A DNA stretch of 14,388 nt, from NCBI GenBank assembly GCA_038224615.1, contig JBBRFH010000062.1, forward strand, positions 1 through 14,388, written 5' to 3'. A program made the position numbers and the translations under genes. This document shows, piece by piece, positions 5,690 to 12,904 of this stretch (position 1 is its first letter; every line of letters starts with the position of its first letter). Source of the DNA: JBBRFH01 sp038224615. Its GTDB lineage: Bacteria > Planctomycetota > Phycisphaerae > Tepidisphaerales > Tepidisphaeraceae. Below the pieces are notes generated by a model. That model made no database searches. It saw only the letters and a list, made by a program, of their open reading frames with translations, and was not told the origin of the DNA.

Positions 5690-5902
5690 ATGACCGTCGC
5701 AGGACAAACCCAGGCATTGCTCGGAAGTGGCGTCGTTTTCTTCAGCGCTCTGGCGTTCTACGGCATGGCGTGGGCGGTGGTGGCTGTCGGCGTGATCGGT
5801 CTGGCATTGCTGATCACTGGTGTGATCGGGTGGTGTCCGATTCAGGCGGTCCTTCGTCAGATGCCTTGGAACCGGAGCCGGCCGAGTCCCTCCAGTCGTT
5901 AA
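5690..5902 (+). CDS. DUF2892 (YgaP-like transmembrane) inner-membrane protein
   Basis: A 70-residue membrane protein. The start at 5690 is chosen because AAAAGGTG (5677-5684) precedes it and because the family begins shortly before its first membrane helix. Two helices are visible, about residues 11-23 (GSGVVFFSALAFY) and 25-46 (MAWAVVAVGVIGLALLITGVIG). They are followed by GWCPIQAVL (46-54), the hallmark TGxxGxCPxY/x of DUF2892, with Cys48. The family includes the membrane part of YgaP, a rhodanese fusion whose gene in E. coli sits next to the ArsR-type gene ygaV. Here no rhodanese domain is attached. The role is unknown, but links with sulfane sulfur handling are suspected. It follows operator copy 2 and is likely the first gene of the pump transcript. 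The tail (WNRSRPSPSSR) is basic and probably cytoplasmic. Confidence 0.8.
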   Translation: MTVAGQTQALLGSGVVFFSALAFYGMAWAVVAVGVIGLALLITGVIGWCPIQAVLRQMPWNRSRPSPSSR

Positions 5903-5951
5903 CCGGGCGCGGAACCGGCTCGCTCGTCACAACCGCTTCACAGGGAATGTC

Positions 5952-7067
5952 ATGGTAAAATTGTCGCTTCATTGTCTGTTGCGACCGATGCGCACAATCG
6001 GTGCGATCACTGCATTCGTGATCGGCGTGGCGGCGCTCATGCTCTGGCTGACGGGCTATTTCGGCTCAAAGATCGGCGCCGAGGCGAACGACATTGGCGT
6101 GGTCGGCGTCGATCGCAACGCCCCGCGCGCTGTCGTGGACGCTCGCAAGCTTCCCATCGAAGAAACGGCCGTCGGGACGGTACAACCGGTTCATCGCGTC
6201 GAGCTGGCCTCTCGCCTGATGGCCAAGGTGGCAGAGCTCAATCTTGTCGCAGGACAAGCGGTCAAGAAGGGGCAGGTTCTTGCCCGCCTCGAAGATTCTG
6301 ATCTGCGTGCTCGTCTCATGCAGGCCGAAGCACGCCTGGCGCAGTCGACCGCGGAACAGAATCTCGCGAAGCTCGAAGCCGGCCGCCTGATCGGCGCGGC
6401 GGCAGCGAATGCCGCATCGCCGAACGAACGCGATCGCGCCATCGCATCGCTGCAGGCCGCCGATGCGAACGTGCTCGTTGCTGAGCAGGCGATCAGCGAA
6501 GCCAAAACCCTGCTCGCATTCGCGACGATCGAGAGCCCCATGGACGGCGTCGTCGTGGACAAGCGAATGAACGTCGGCGACACCACCGCCCCAGGGCAAG
6601 TGATCGTCACATTGCTCGACCCGGCGCGGATGCAACTGGTTGCCAGCGTTCGGGAGTCGCTCTCGCAGAGGCTGTCGGTAGGCGGCTCGGTGACGGTCAC
6701 GATCGATTCGCTCGGCCATGGATGTACCGGCACCGTCAGCGAGATCGTTCCCGAAGCACAGGGCAGCAGTCGAAGCTTTCTGGTGAAAGTCACCGGCCCA
6801 TGTCCGCCAGGCGTCTATGCAGGAATGTTCGGGCGGCTGGTGATCCCGCTGGGAACCGAATCAGTGCTCCTCGCCCCGCAATCCGCGGTTCGCCGGACAG
6901 GCCAACTGGACTTTGTGCTCATCGTCGAAGGTGATCGCGCCGCTCGCAGGCTCGTACGAATCGGCAGGTCCTTCGGGACAGACGTCGAAGTGCTGTCCGG
7001 ACTTCGAGCCGGCGAACAGGTGCTGCTCGCGGATCTCCCCGCAACACGGGAGTCCGCTCATGAGTGA
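5952..7067 (+). CDS. RND efflux periplasmic adaptor (HlyD/membrane fusion protein)
   Basis: A 371-residue adaptor that would join the inner-membrane permease to an outer-membrane channel. Residues about 13-34 form an N-terminal membrane anchor (RTIGAITAFVIGVAALMLWL). The split lipoyl/barrel-sandwich domain is seen at about 70-106 (VHRVELASRLMAKVAELNLV, then GQAVKKGQVLARLED) and about 187-223 (ATIESPMDGVVVDKRMNVGD, then TTAPGQVIVTLLD). Between them lies an Ala-rich helical hairpin (107-186: ARLMQAEARLAQSTAEQNLA, later QAADANVLVAEQAISEAKT). Beta-barrel and membrane-proximal parts follow, with the closing LSGLRAGEQVLLADL near the end. The start has AGGGA at 5942-5946. Its stop overlaps the permease start by 8 bases (ATGAGTGA), a sign of coupled translation. 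The substrate is unknown. Confidence 0.93.
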   Translation: MVKLSLHCLLRPMRTIGAITAFVIGVAALMLWLTGYFGSKIGAEANDIGVVGVDRNAPRAVVDARKLPIEETAVGTVQPVHRVELASRLMAKVAELNLVAGQAVKKGQVLARLEDSDLRARLMQAEARLAQSTAEQNLAKLEAGRLIGAAAANAASPNERDRAIASLQAADANVLVAEQAISEAKTLLAFATIESPMDGVVVDKRMNVGDTTAPGQVIVTLLDPARMQLVASVRESLSQRLSVGGSVTVTIDSLGHGCTGTVSEIVPEAQGSSRSFLVKVTGPCPPGVYAGMFGRLVIPLGTESVLLAPQSAVRRTGQLDFVLIVEGDRAARRLVRIGRSFGTDVEVLSGLRAGEQVLLADLPATRESAHE

Positions 7068-10000
7068 TCACGGCGGCACACCATCCGATACGGACATGTC
7101 GGCCGAGCCGACCGGCTGGATCAACGGCATCGTTCGAACGTTCCTCCACTCGAACCTTTCGCTAATCCTGCTCGTCATTTCGTTTGCTGCGGGCGCGACC
7201 GCGCTGCTCGTTACCTCACGCGAAGAAGACCCGCAGATTGTCGTGCCGCTTGCGGACGTGTTCGTGAGCGCGCCGGGTTTGTCGTCCGAGCAAGTCGAGC
7301 GACTCGTCACGACGCCACTGGAGCGAATCCTGTATCAGATCGATGGCGTCGAGTTCGTTTACTCGATGTCGCGTCCGGATGCGGCCGTTATCACGGTGCG
7401 ATTCGTCGTCGGGCAGGATCGCGAGCGGGCGCTGGTGCGACTGTTCAAGCGGCTCGACGAGAACAAGGACATCATCCCGCCTTCGGTCACCGGCTGGGTG
7501 ATGAAGCCCGTTGAGATCGACGACGTACCCGCCGTGACGCTTACGCTGCGGGGCAAAGACGGCGTCGTCAACGGCGTGGATGAGTTTTCGTTGCGCCGTG
7601 CCGCTGAGGAAGTTGCGGCTCGCCTGGCGTCCGTGCCTCAGACGTCGCGCGTGCAGGTGATCGGGGGCTTGCCTCGGATTGTTCACGTCTATCTGGACCA
7701 TGAAGCCGTCGCGTCGCGCGGACTCGACGCGATAGCTGTGCGATCGGCAATCCAAGCCGCCAACGTGTCGCTTCCCTCGGGGTCGATGCAGCGTGGCGAT
7801 GAGGCGATCTCGGTACGCACCGGCGATCGACTCCAATCAGTCGAGGATGTACGCAACCTGGTCGTCGGCGTCACCAAAGGCCGGCCGGCGTTCCTCAAGG
7901 ACGTCGCGCGAGTCGTTGACGGTCCGGCCGAGCCAACGGCCTACGTTCGTCATGCGTGGGGTCTGGCCGCTGGTCACACCGACGATCCGCACGCCGCAGG
8001 CGCGGTACTCGGCGGCGAAGAAATCCTGCCGGCGTCAACGACACAGCCCTCGGTGCCGGCGGTAACCATCGCCATCGCCAAGCAGAAGGGAACGAACGCC
8101 GTATCCGTTGCCGAAGCGGTGATCCGCCGCGCCGAAGAGCTTCGTCGTGACCTCTTGCCGGCCGACGTACAGATGGTAGTTACGCGTAACGCCGGCTTGA
8201 CGGCCGATCACAAGGTCGCCGAACTCATCGAAGGTCTCTGGGTCGCCGTGGTGATCGTCGTCGCGTTGCTCACGCTCGGATTGGGCTGGCGCGAATCCCT
8301 GATCGTCGCGGTTGCCGTGCCCGTCGTTTTCGGTCTGACTTTGGCAGTCAATCTCGTCTCGGGCTACACGATCAACCGCGTCACGCTCTTCGCGTTGATC
8401 CTTTCACTGGGCCTGCTCGTCGATGATCCGATCGTCGATGTCGAGAACATCGCTAGGCATTTCGGCCTGCGCCGTCGTGCCAGCCGGCGCATCGTCCTCG
8501 AAGCCGTCAGCGAGATTCGTCCGCCGCTCATCTCGGCCACCTTCGCCGTTATTGCTTCGTTCCTTCCGCTGTTCTTCATCACCGGCATGATGGGGCCTTA
8601 CATGCGCCCGATGGCGCTGAACGTGCCCGTGACGATGGTCATGTCGATGCTGGTCGCCTTCACGATCACGCCATGGCTGAGCTATCACCTGCTGAAGCGG
8701 CGCGACTGGACCAAAGGCGTTCATCACCTCGATGAGGCGACGGCGGCGCGGTCGTCGGCCGCTTATCGCGTGCTCGCACCGTTGCTCTCGCCGCTGCTCA
8801 AGTCGCGCGCCGCTGCGTTCGGCTTTCTCGGCGTCATCGTGTTGCTGATGGTCGGAGCTGGGCTGCTCGCGGCGTTTCGCGCCGTCCCGCTGAAGATGCT
8901 GCCCTTCGACAACAAGAACGAGTTGCTGCTGACGATCGACACCAAAGAGGGGGCGACGCTGGAGCGCACCGATGCCATCGTGACGGACGTCGAGCACTAT
9001 CTGGCCACGGTGCCCGAAGTGACCGACTTCACCAGCTACGTCGGCGTGCCGTCGCCGGTCGATTTCAATGGACTTGTCCGGCACTATTACCTTCGGAATC
9101 AGTCGAATCTCGCCGAACTGCGCGTCAACCTGGTCGACAAGAAGCTGCGCGCCGCCGCAAGCCACACGCTGGGGCTGCGGATTCGGGACGACCTCACCGC
9201 CATCGGCGACAAGCACGGGGCACTGCTGAAGATTGTCGAACTGCCCCCCGGACCGCCGGTGATTGACACGATCGCCCTTGAGGTCTACGGCCGAGATGAT
9301 CAAGGATATCGCGCCCTGCAGGACGCCGCACTCGTCGCGCGCGAACGACTGGCGCGCGAGCCCGGCGTTGTCGAAGCCGACACCACTGTCGAAGCGCAGA
9401 GGCGAGAAATGCGATTCGACGTCGATCAGGAGAAGGCCCTCCTGAGCGGCGTCACCGTACAGGCGATCGCCGAAACGGTCGGACTTGCCCTCCACGGCGA
9501 AGGGGCCACGATCTTGCACGACCCCTCCGAGCGCCAGCCGCTCTCGATCATGCTCCAACTGCCACTCGCCAGCCGCTCCAATCCTGCCGAACTGGTTCGG
9601 CTTGCGGTTCGCGGGCTCGATGGCGCGACCGTGCCGCTCGCCGAACTTGGCCAATGGCATGACGCCAGCGTTGAGCAGACGATCTATCACAAAAATCTGG
9701 AGCGCGTCGTCTACGTCTTCGCCGAGACGGCCGGTCGCCCCCCGGCCGACGTGATTGTCGACGTCATGGCCGACCAGCAAACGCATGCCAGCCCCGAGGC
9801 GGTCACTCGATCTGGCGGGTGGATTGTCGACAGCGCCGTCGCCCCGTCCGTCGCGTCGCGAAATCACCTCCTGCCCAGCGGCGGCATCGGCTGGGGCGTC
9901 GCAGACGGCCTACGCGTCGTATACAGCGGTGAAGGTGAGTGGAAGATCACGCTCGACGTCTTCCGCGACCTCGGCATCGCGTTCGCCGCGGCTCTGGTCC

Positions 10001-10521
10001 TGATCTACATCATCCTCGTCGCACAGACCGAATCGTTCACGATTCCGCTGGTCGTCATGCTCGCCATCCCGCTGACTGCCATCGGCATCCTGCCCGGCTT
10101 CTGGCTGCTGGGCCTGCTCACCGGGCGAACCGTGGACGGCTATGCCGACCCGGTCTTCTTCACCGCCACCGCGATGATCGGAATGATCGCGCTCTCGGGC
10201 ATCGTCACCCGACAGTCGATCATCCTCGTCGACTTCGTTCACGTCTGCCTGCGACGCGGCCGACCGCTCTACGACGCACTGCTCGAAGCTGGCGCGGTCC
10301 GGTTGCGCCCGATCCTGCTCGTCGTCCTGGCCGCCATGCTCTCGGCGATCCCCATCACGATCGACCCGATTTTCTCCGGCCTCGCCTGGGCGCTGATTTT
10401 TGGCCTCATCGCCTCGACGGCGTTCACGCTCTTCGTCATCCCAGTTGTCTACTCACTCCTTTACGCCCGCGTCGCCGGACACGGGCTGAACATCACGACC
10501 GAAGAGCCGGAAGTCCAATGA
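7060..10521 (+). CDS. RND efflux pump permease subunit
   Basis: A 1153-residue inner-membrane proton-driven exporter of the AcrB-like superfamily, slightly longer than the usual 1030-1100. The start at 7060 is chosen by the ATGAGTGA overlap with the adaptor stop; upstream in-frame codons would overlap the adaptor by far more. The first membrane helix is near 32-51, followed by REEDPQIVVPLADVFVSAPG (54-73), the typical opening of the porter domain. Helices cluster at about 390-600. GLLVDDPIVDVENIARH (451-467) carries the paired Asp455-Asp456 of the proton relay. The second half repeats the layout, with a further helix bundle from about residue 970. GIVTRQSIILVDF near 1047-1059 places Arg1051 where AcrB has Lys940, as in several other RND branches. 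An unusual Gly/Ala/His-rich insert lies at about 300-333. No outer-membrane factor lies next to it. The substrate is unknown; context with ArsR and DUF2892 hints at metal or sulfur stress. Confidence 0.95.
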   Translation: MSDHGGTPSDTDMSAEPTGWINGIVRTFLHSNLSLILLVISFAAGATALLVTSREEDPQIVVPLADVFVSAPGLSSEQVERLVTTPLERILYQIDGVEFVYSMSRPDAAVITVRFVVGQDRERALVRLFKRLDENKDIIPPSVTGWVMKPVEIDDVPAVTLTLRGKDGVVNGVDEFSLRRAAEEVAARLASVPQTSRVQVIGGLPRIVHVYLDHEAVASRGLDAIAVRSAIQAANVSLPSGSMQRGDEAISVRTGDRLQSVEDVRNLVVGVTKGRPAFLKDVARVVDGPAEPTAYVRHAWGLAAGHTDDPHAAGAVLGGEEILPASTTQPSVPAVTIAIAKQKGTNAVSVAEAVIRRAEELRRDLLPADVQMVVTRNAGLTADHKVAELIEGLWVAVVIVVALLTLGLGWRESLIVAVAVPVVFGLTLAVNLVSGYTINRVTLFALILSLGLLVDDPIVDVENIARHFGLRRRASRRIVLEAVSEIRPPLISATFAVIASFLPLFFITGMMGPYMRPMALNVPVTMVMSMLVAFTITPWLSYHLLKRRDWTKGVHHLDEATAARSSAAYRVLAPLLSPLLKSRAAAFGFLGVIVLLMVGAGLLAAFRAVPLKMLPFDNKNELLLTIDTKEGATLERTDAIVTDVEHYLATVPEVTDFTSYVGVPSPVDFNGLVRHYYLRNQSNLAELRVNLVDKKLRAAASHTLGLRIRDDLTAIGDKHGALLKIVELPPGPPVIDTIALEVYGRDDQGYRALQDAALVARERLAREPGVVEADTTVEAQRREMRFDVDQEKALLSGVTVQAIAETVGLALHGEGATILHDPSERQPLSIMLQLPLASRSNPAELVRLAVRGLDGATVPLAELGQWHDASVEQTIYHKNLERVVYVFAETAGRPPADVIVDVMADQQTHASPEAVTRSGGWIVDSAVAPSVASRNHLLPSGGIGWGVADGLRVVYSGEGEWKITLDVFRDLGIAFAAALVLIYIILVAQTESFTIPLVVMLAIPLTAIGILPGFWLLGLLTGRTVDGYADPVFFTATAMIGMIALSGIVTRQSIILVDFVHVCLRRGRPLYDALLEAGAVRLRPILLVVLAAMLSAIPITIDPIFSGLAWALIFGLIASTAFTLFVIPVVYSLLYARVAGHGLNITTEEPEVQ

Positions 10522-10866
10522 GATAGTATCGCCTGTGCGCCTCGCCCTGCTGAAGCAAACCTTCAGCACGCTATCACCGTTGTGGAGGAAAACGCGCGGT
10601 GTACCCAAAGCGACGGTGCCGGCCAAACCACGGCGTGACGGCCTTCATTTGATGAGTCACGCCGTTCATCCCACGACCCGCCGCGTCCATTTGATGTGTG
10701 GGCGGATTCGTTCGATGTTTGACACCAGATAATCCGCCCCCACCTGCCATGCAGGCATACCTTGCCAAGCATCGCCCGCTGCGTGCTGAGCTTCAGGGGA
10801 CGTTGGTCGCGGTATAGGGCATTCGAGTTAATCTGGATGTCAGGCCACACAAATGAGGACCAACAC
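10522..10866. other. Intergenic region with two stem-loops
   Basis: About 345 bp without a convincing gene. One perfect 9-bp stem, CGGCGTGAC (10631-10639) with GTCACGCCG (10656-10664), has a 16-nt loop. A second, GTGGGCGGATT (10698-10708) with AATCCGCCC plus CCAC (10731-10743, 2-nt bulge), has a 22-nt loop. CATTTGATG occurs at 10646-10654 and again at 10688-10696. Neither stem has a T tract, so they are weak terminators at best. They could end the pump transcript or be repeated extragenic elements. Confidence 0.4.
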
Positions 10867-11453
10867 ATGACACCGCGTTCGATGCCTTCATCCGGTAAAA
10901 TACCCGATATCGCAACTGCTTCAGTTCCTGACACACTCGCAGCGCTCAAGGTGAATCCCGAGGCAGGACTTACGGTCACCGAAGTAGACGCCCGTCGGAA
11001 GGAACACGGCTTCAACGAAGTGGCCGAGCTGAAGGGGCACATGGTCGTCAAATTCCTCAAGAGAAGTTCTGGGGGCTGTCGGCATGGATGCTTGAAATGA
11101 TCACGGTTCTGTCGGCCATGCTCGGAAAATACTCGGATCTGGCCGTGGTCAGCGGACTGTTGATCGTCAATGCGGTTCTGAGCTTTGTGCAAGAGCGCCG
11201 GGCCGAGGGCGTCGTCGAGACTTTACGGAAGCGATTGCAGGTCAGCGCACGCGTGTTGCGCCAGGCAAGCTGGCAGGTTATCCCGGCGCGGGAACTGATC
11301 CCCGGCGATATCGTCCGTCTGCGTCCGGGCGACATCATCCCAGCGGACATCAAACTGCTCACCGGCGCCTTGAGCATTGACCAGTCGGCGCTCACCGGCG
11401 AATCGAAGGATGCAGAAAAGAATCCGGCCGATGTGGTTTCGTCTGGGTCGGTT
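10867..11453 (+). pseudogene. P-type ATPase (plasma-membrane H+-ATPase-like), frameshifted 5' fragment
   Basis: ATG 10867 follows GAGGA (10855-10859). The first frame reads a cation-ATPase N-terminal domain: VPDTLAALKVNPEAGLTVTE with VDARRKEHGFNEV (to about 11055). At KFLKRSSGG the frame is lost. The frame shifted by -1 continues as EKFWGLSAWMLEMITVLSAM (from about 11061), membrane segment VVSGLLIVNAVLSFVQERRA, then actuator-domain motifs LIPGDIVRLRPGDIIPADIK and IDQSALTGES (TGES, the phosphatase loop). Homology stops at about 11453 after DVVSSGS. The phosphorylation site DKTGT, the nucleotide-binding domain and all later membrane helices are absent. An intact enzyme would have around 800 or more residues, so less than a quarter remains. 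A deletion of one base, or insertion of two, near 11055-11062 explains the shift. The family call is good. Whether transport was of protons or calcium is less sure. Confidence 0.85.
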
Positions 11454-11785
11454 GAGCAGCCGATCACTCCAGCAACGAACTTTGTCAATCAGCGGCAAGC
11501 CCTGGTGCGGCAGCAGATCAGAAATCACTTTCCCCAGTTGCAGTAGCGGATCGTTCGCTGAAGATAAACGAGCAAGACGCGTCAAAGCCATGCGAGGTTC
11601 TTTGGTTCTTTGGTTCTTTGTGTGGACGGTTGTGTTGTTGACACGCTCAACCTATCCGCAAAGGCCTCGTATGGCGCGCCCGCCGCACGCGGTAAGCCCT
11701 GATCAGATCGAATGATGCGAACCCAATCCCGCAGAATCCGCGCACGGTGTTGTGTGGCACCTGGCGGTCGGGGATTGGGGTTGAG
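11454..11785. other. Spacer after the ATPase fragment, origin unknown
   Basis: From 11454 the reading frame continues to a stop at 11544-11546 (EQPITPATNFVNQRQALVRQ and further) but no longer resembles any ATPase, so a foreign or rearranged piece begins here. On the minus strand an open frame reads LLQLGKVISDLLPHQGLPLI, which hints at a transposase-like start but is not recognised. The remaining bases to 11785 contain a short tandem repeat and no gene. No terminator for the minus-strand gene ending at 11786 was found. Confidence 0.4.
11596..11619. repeat. Three perfect tandem copies of GGTTCTTT
   Basis: The 8-bp unit stands at 11596-11603, 11604-11611 and 11612-11619 without mismatch. Such short tandem arrays can vary in copy number by slippage. 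It is not inside a recognised gene. Confidence 0.9.
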
Positions 11786-12790
11786 TTAGTCGGTCATGCG
11801 ATACGTCTGCACCCAGCTTTCGGAGGCGTTCGGTTCGAGCTTGATGCGTTTGAACGGCTCGACGCAGACAGTGCGCTGCAGGCCGAAGAGCACGACTCGG
11901 GACGGCTCGAAGTCGTACTCGACCGACAGCGTTTGTCCGCCGGCGATCACCTGGAACTGTCGCGGCGCGCGGCCAGCGTCATAGGCGAGAGGCGCCCATG
12001 CAGAAGCGTCCCCGGAGAGCGGGCGAACGATGTCGAACCCGATCTCGCGCGGATTGAGCGTGTCGCTCACCTTCGCTCCGTCGCGCAGCCGCACCGGTTG
12101 ATCAAACACCAATCGCACGCCCGGCGCCCAGCCGCTGCCAGCGACTCGTAGGAAGTTATGGGTATACACCTCGGTCTCCAGAACGCGACTGCCGGTGTTG
12201 CGCAGCGTGCATTCGATGCGTAGCGTGTCCTGATCCACCAGCGCGACGCGCTTCGTGTACGCATACGCGAATCCACCGCAGGTCAGGTCGTGTGTAAAGG
12301 TGACGCTGTCCCCCTCGACGCGCGCGGTGCGCCGGCCGGGATCGACGATCGGATCATCGCCGTAGAAGCGATACGGCCGATCGTTGGTTCGACGGAGAGT
12401 GCCCACTCCGATTTTCATGTACGTGGCCCCGACGGCCGCGTCGGAATAGCCGGGCGGAGCTTCCATGTCGAATTCCATTGCGGGGCCAACGGCGTTCGCG
12501 TCGTGGTGCGTCGGCTTGTCCGCCGGGTTCCACTCGTCCCAATAGGTCTGCCCGCCGCGTTTCAGTTCGATCATCATCCCGGACCAGTCAAATCGAGCAC
12601 CTCGGTAGTGGCCACGCTCGGAATCAGGCATGGCAAGCGTGAGTCGCAACGGCCCTCGTTCGAGTACCTGCGTCGGCACGGTATCGGATGCCTGTGTCGC
12701 CGCGACGGGCGCGGTGGGCTCCTCCGCGCTGACTCTCATCGAGAGCAGAGTGAATACCGGCACGAGACTGATGGCTATGAGGTGTCGCAT
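11786..12790 (-). CDS. Secreted protein of probable galactose-mutarotase-like fold, function unknown
   Basis: A 334-residue exported protein when started at ATG 12790. There, residues 1-22 (MRHLIAISLVPVFTLLSMRV with SA before EE) form a clear signal peptide. A longer frame begins at 12880 but would place 30 charged residues before the signal. No strong ribosome site supports either start (AGGA about 14 bases upstream of 12790). The mature part is beta-rich and has HYRGARFDWSGMMIELKRGG (61-80), then GQTYWDEWNP and HHDANAVGPAMEF (95-107). This pattern (YRGxRFDWSG ... G..EF) occurs in uncharacterised secreted proteins of planctomycetes and Verrucomicrobia that appear to share the aldose-epimerase sandwich fold. 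VYTHNFLRVAG and a C-terminal VEPFKRIKLEPN fit such a fold. The likely ligand is a sugar, but catalysis is unproven. It starts 115 bp after the end of the upstream minus-strand gene and may be co-transcribed with it. Confidence 0.75.
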   Translation of the reverse strand: MRHLIAISLVPVFTLLSMRVSAEEPTAPVAATQASDTVPTQVLERGPLRLTLAMPDSERGHYRGARFDWSGMMIELKRGGQTYWDEWNPADKPTHHDANAVGPAMEFDMEAPPGYSDAAVGATYMKIGVGTLRRTNDRPYRFYGDDPIVDPGRRTARVEGDSVTFTHDLTCGGFAYAYTKRVALVDQDTLRIECTLRNTGSRVLETEVYTHNFLRVAGSGWAPGVRLVFDQPVRLRDGAKVSDTLNPREIGFDIVRPLSGDASAWAPLAYDAGRAPRQFQVIAGGQTLSVEYDFEPSRVVLFGLQRTVCVEPFKRIKLEPNASESWVQTYRMTD

Positions 12791-12904
12791 TGGGGGGTAA
12801 CTTTTCCTAATTCTAGCGGATCGCGGGTCGTCCGTCAGGATTGGCGTGCCAGTTCGATCGTCCTCAGATGGATCGCTCATCGCCCCGACCCGGGCCGCCG
12901 CGCC

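Noticed and set aside
6913..7059. Longer in-frame start for the RND permease (Cys-rich extension)
   Set aside because: It would overlap the adaptor gene by about 150 bp. The ATG at 7060 forms the usual ATGAGTGA overlap, and normal RND N-terminal sequence begins after it.
8404..9867. Minus-strand open frame of 487 codons inside the permease gene
   Set aside because: It is an antisense shadow of a GC-rich gene: rich in Arg, Asp and Gly, without domain motifs and without its own signals.
11223..11591. Minus-strand frame MALTRLARLSSANDPLLQLG as a transposase gene
   Set aside because: Most of it is antisense to the ATPase fragment, and the short free part matches no transposase I can name. It is kept only as an open question.
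12791..12880. Earlier start for the secreted mutarotase-like protein
   Set aside because: It would put 30 charged residues before a clear signal peptide beginning at 12790. It cannot be excluded, because neither start has a strong ribosome site.
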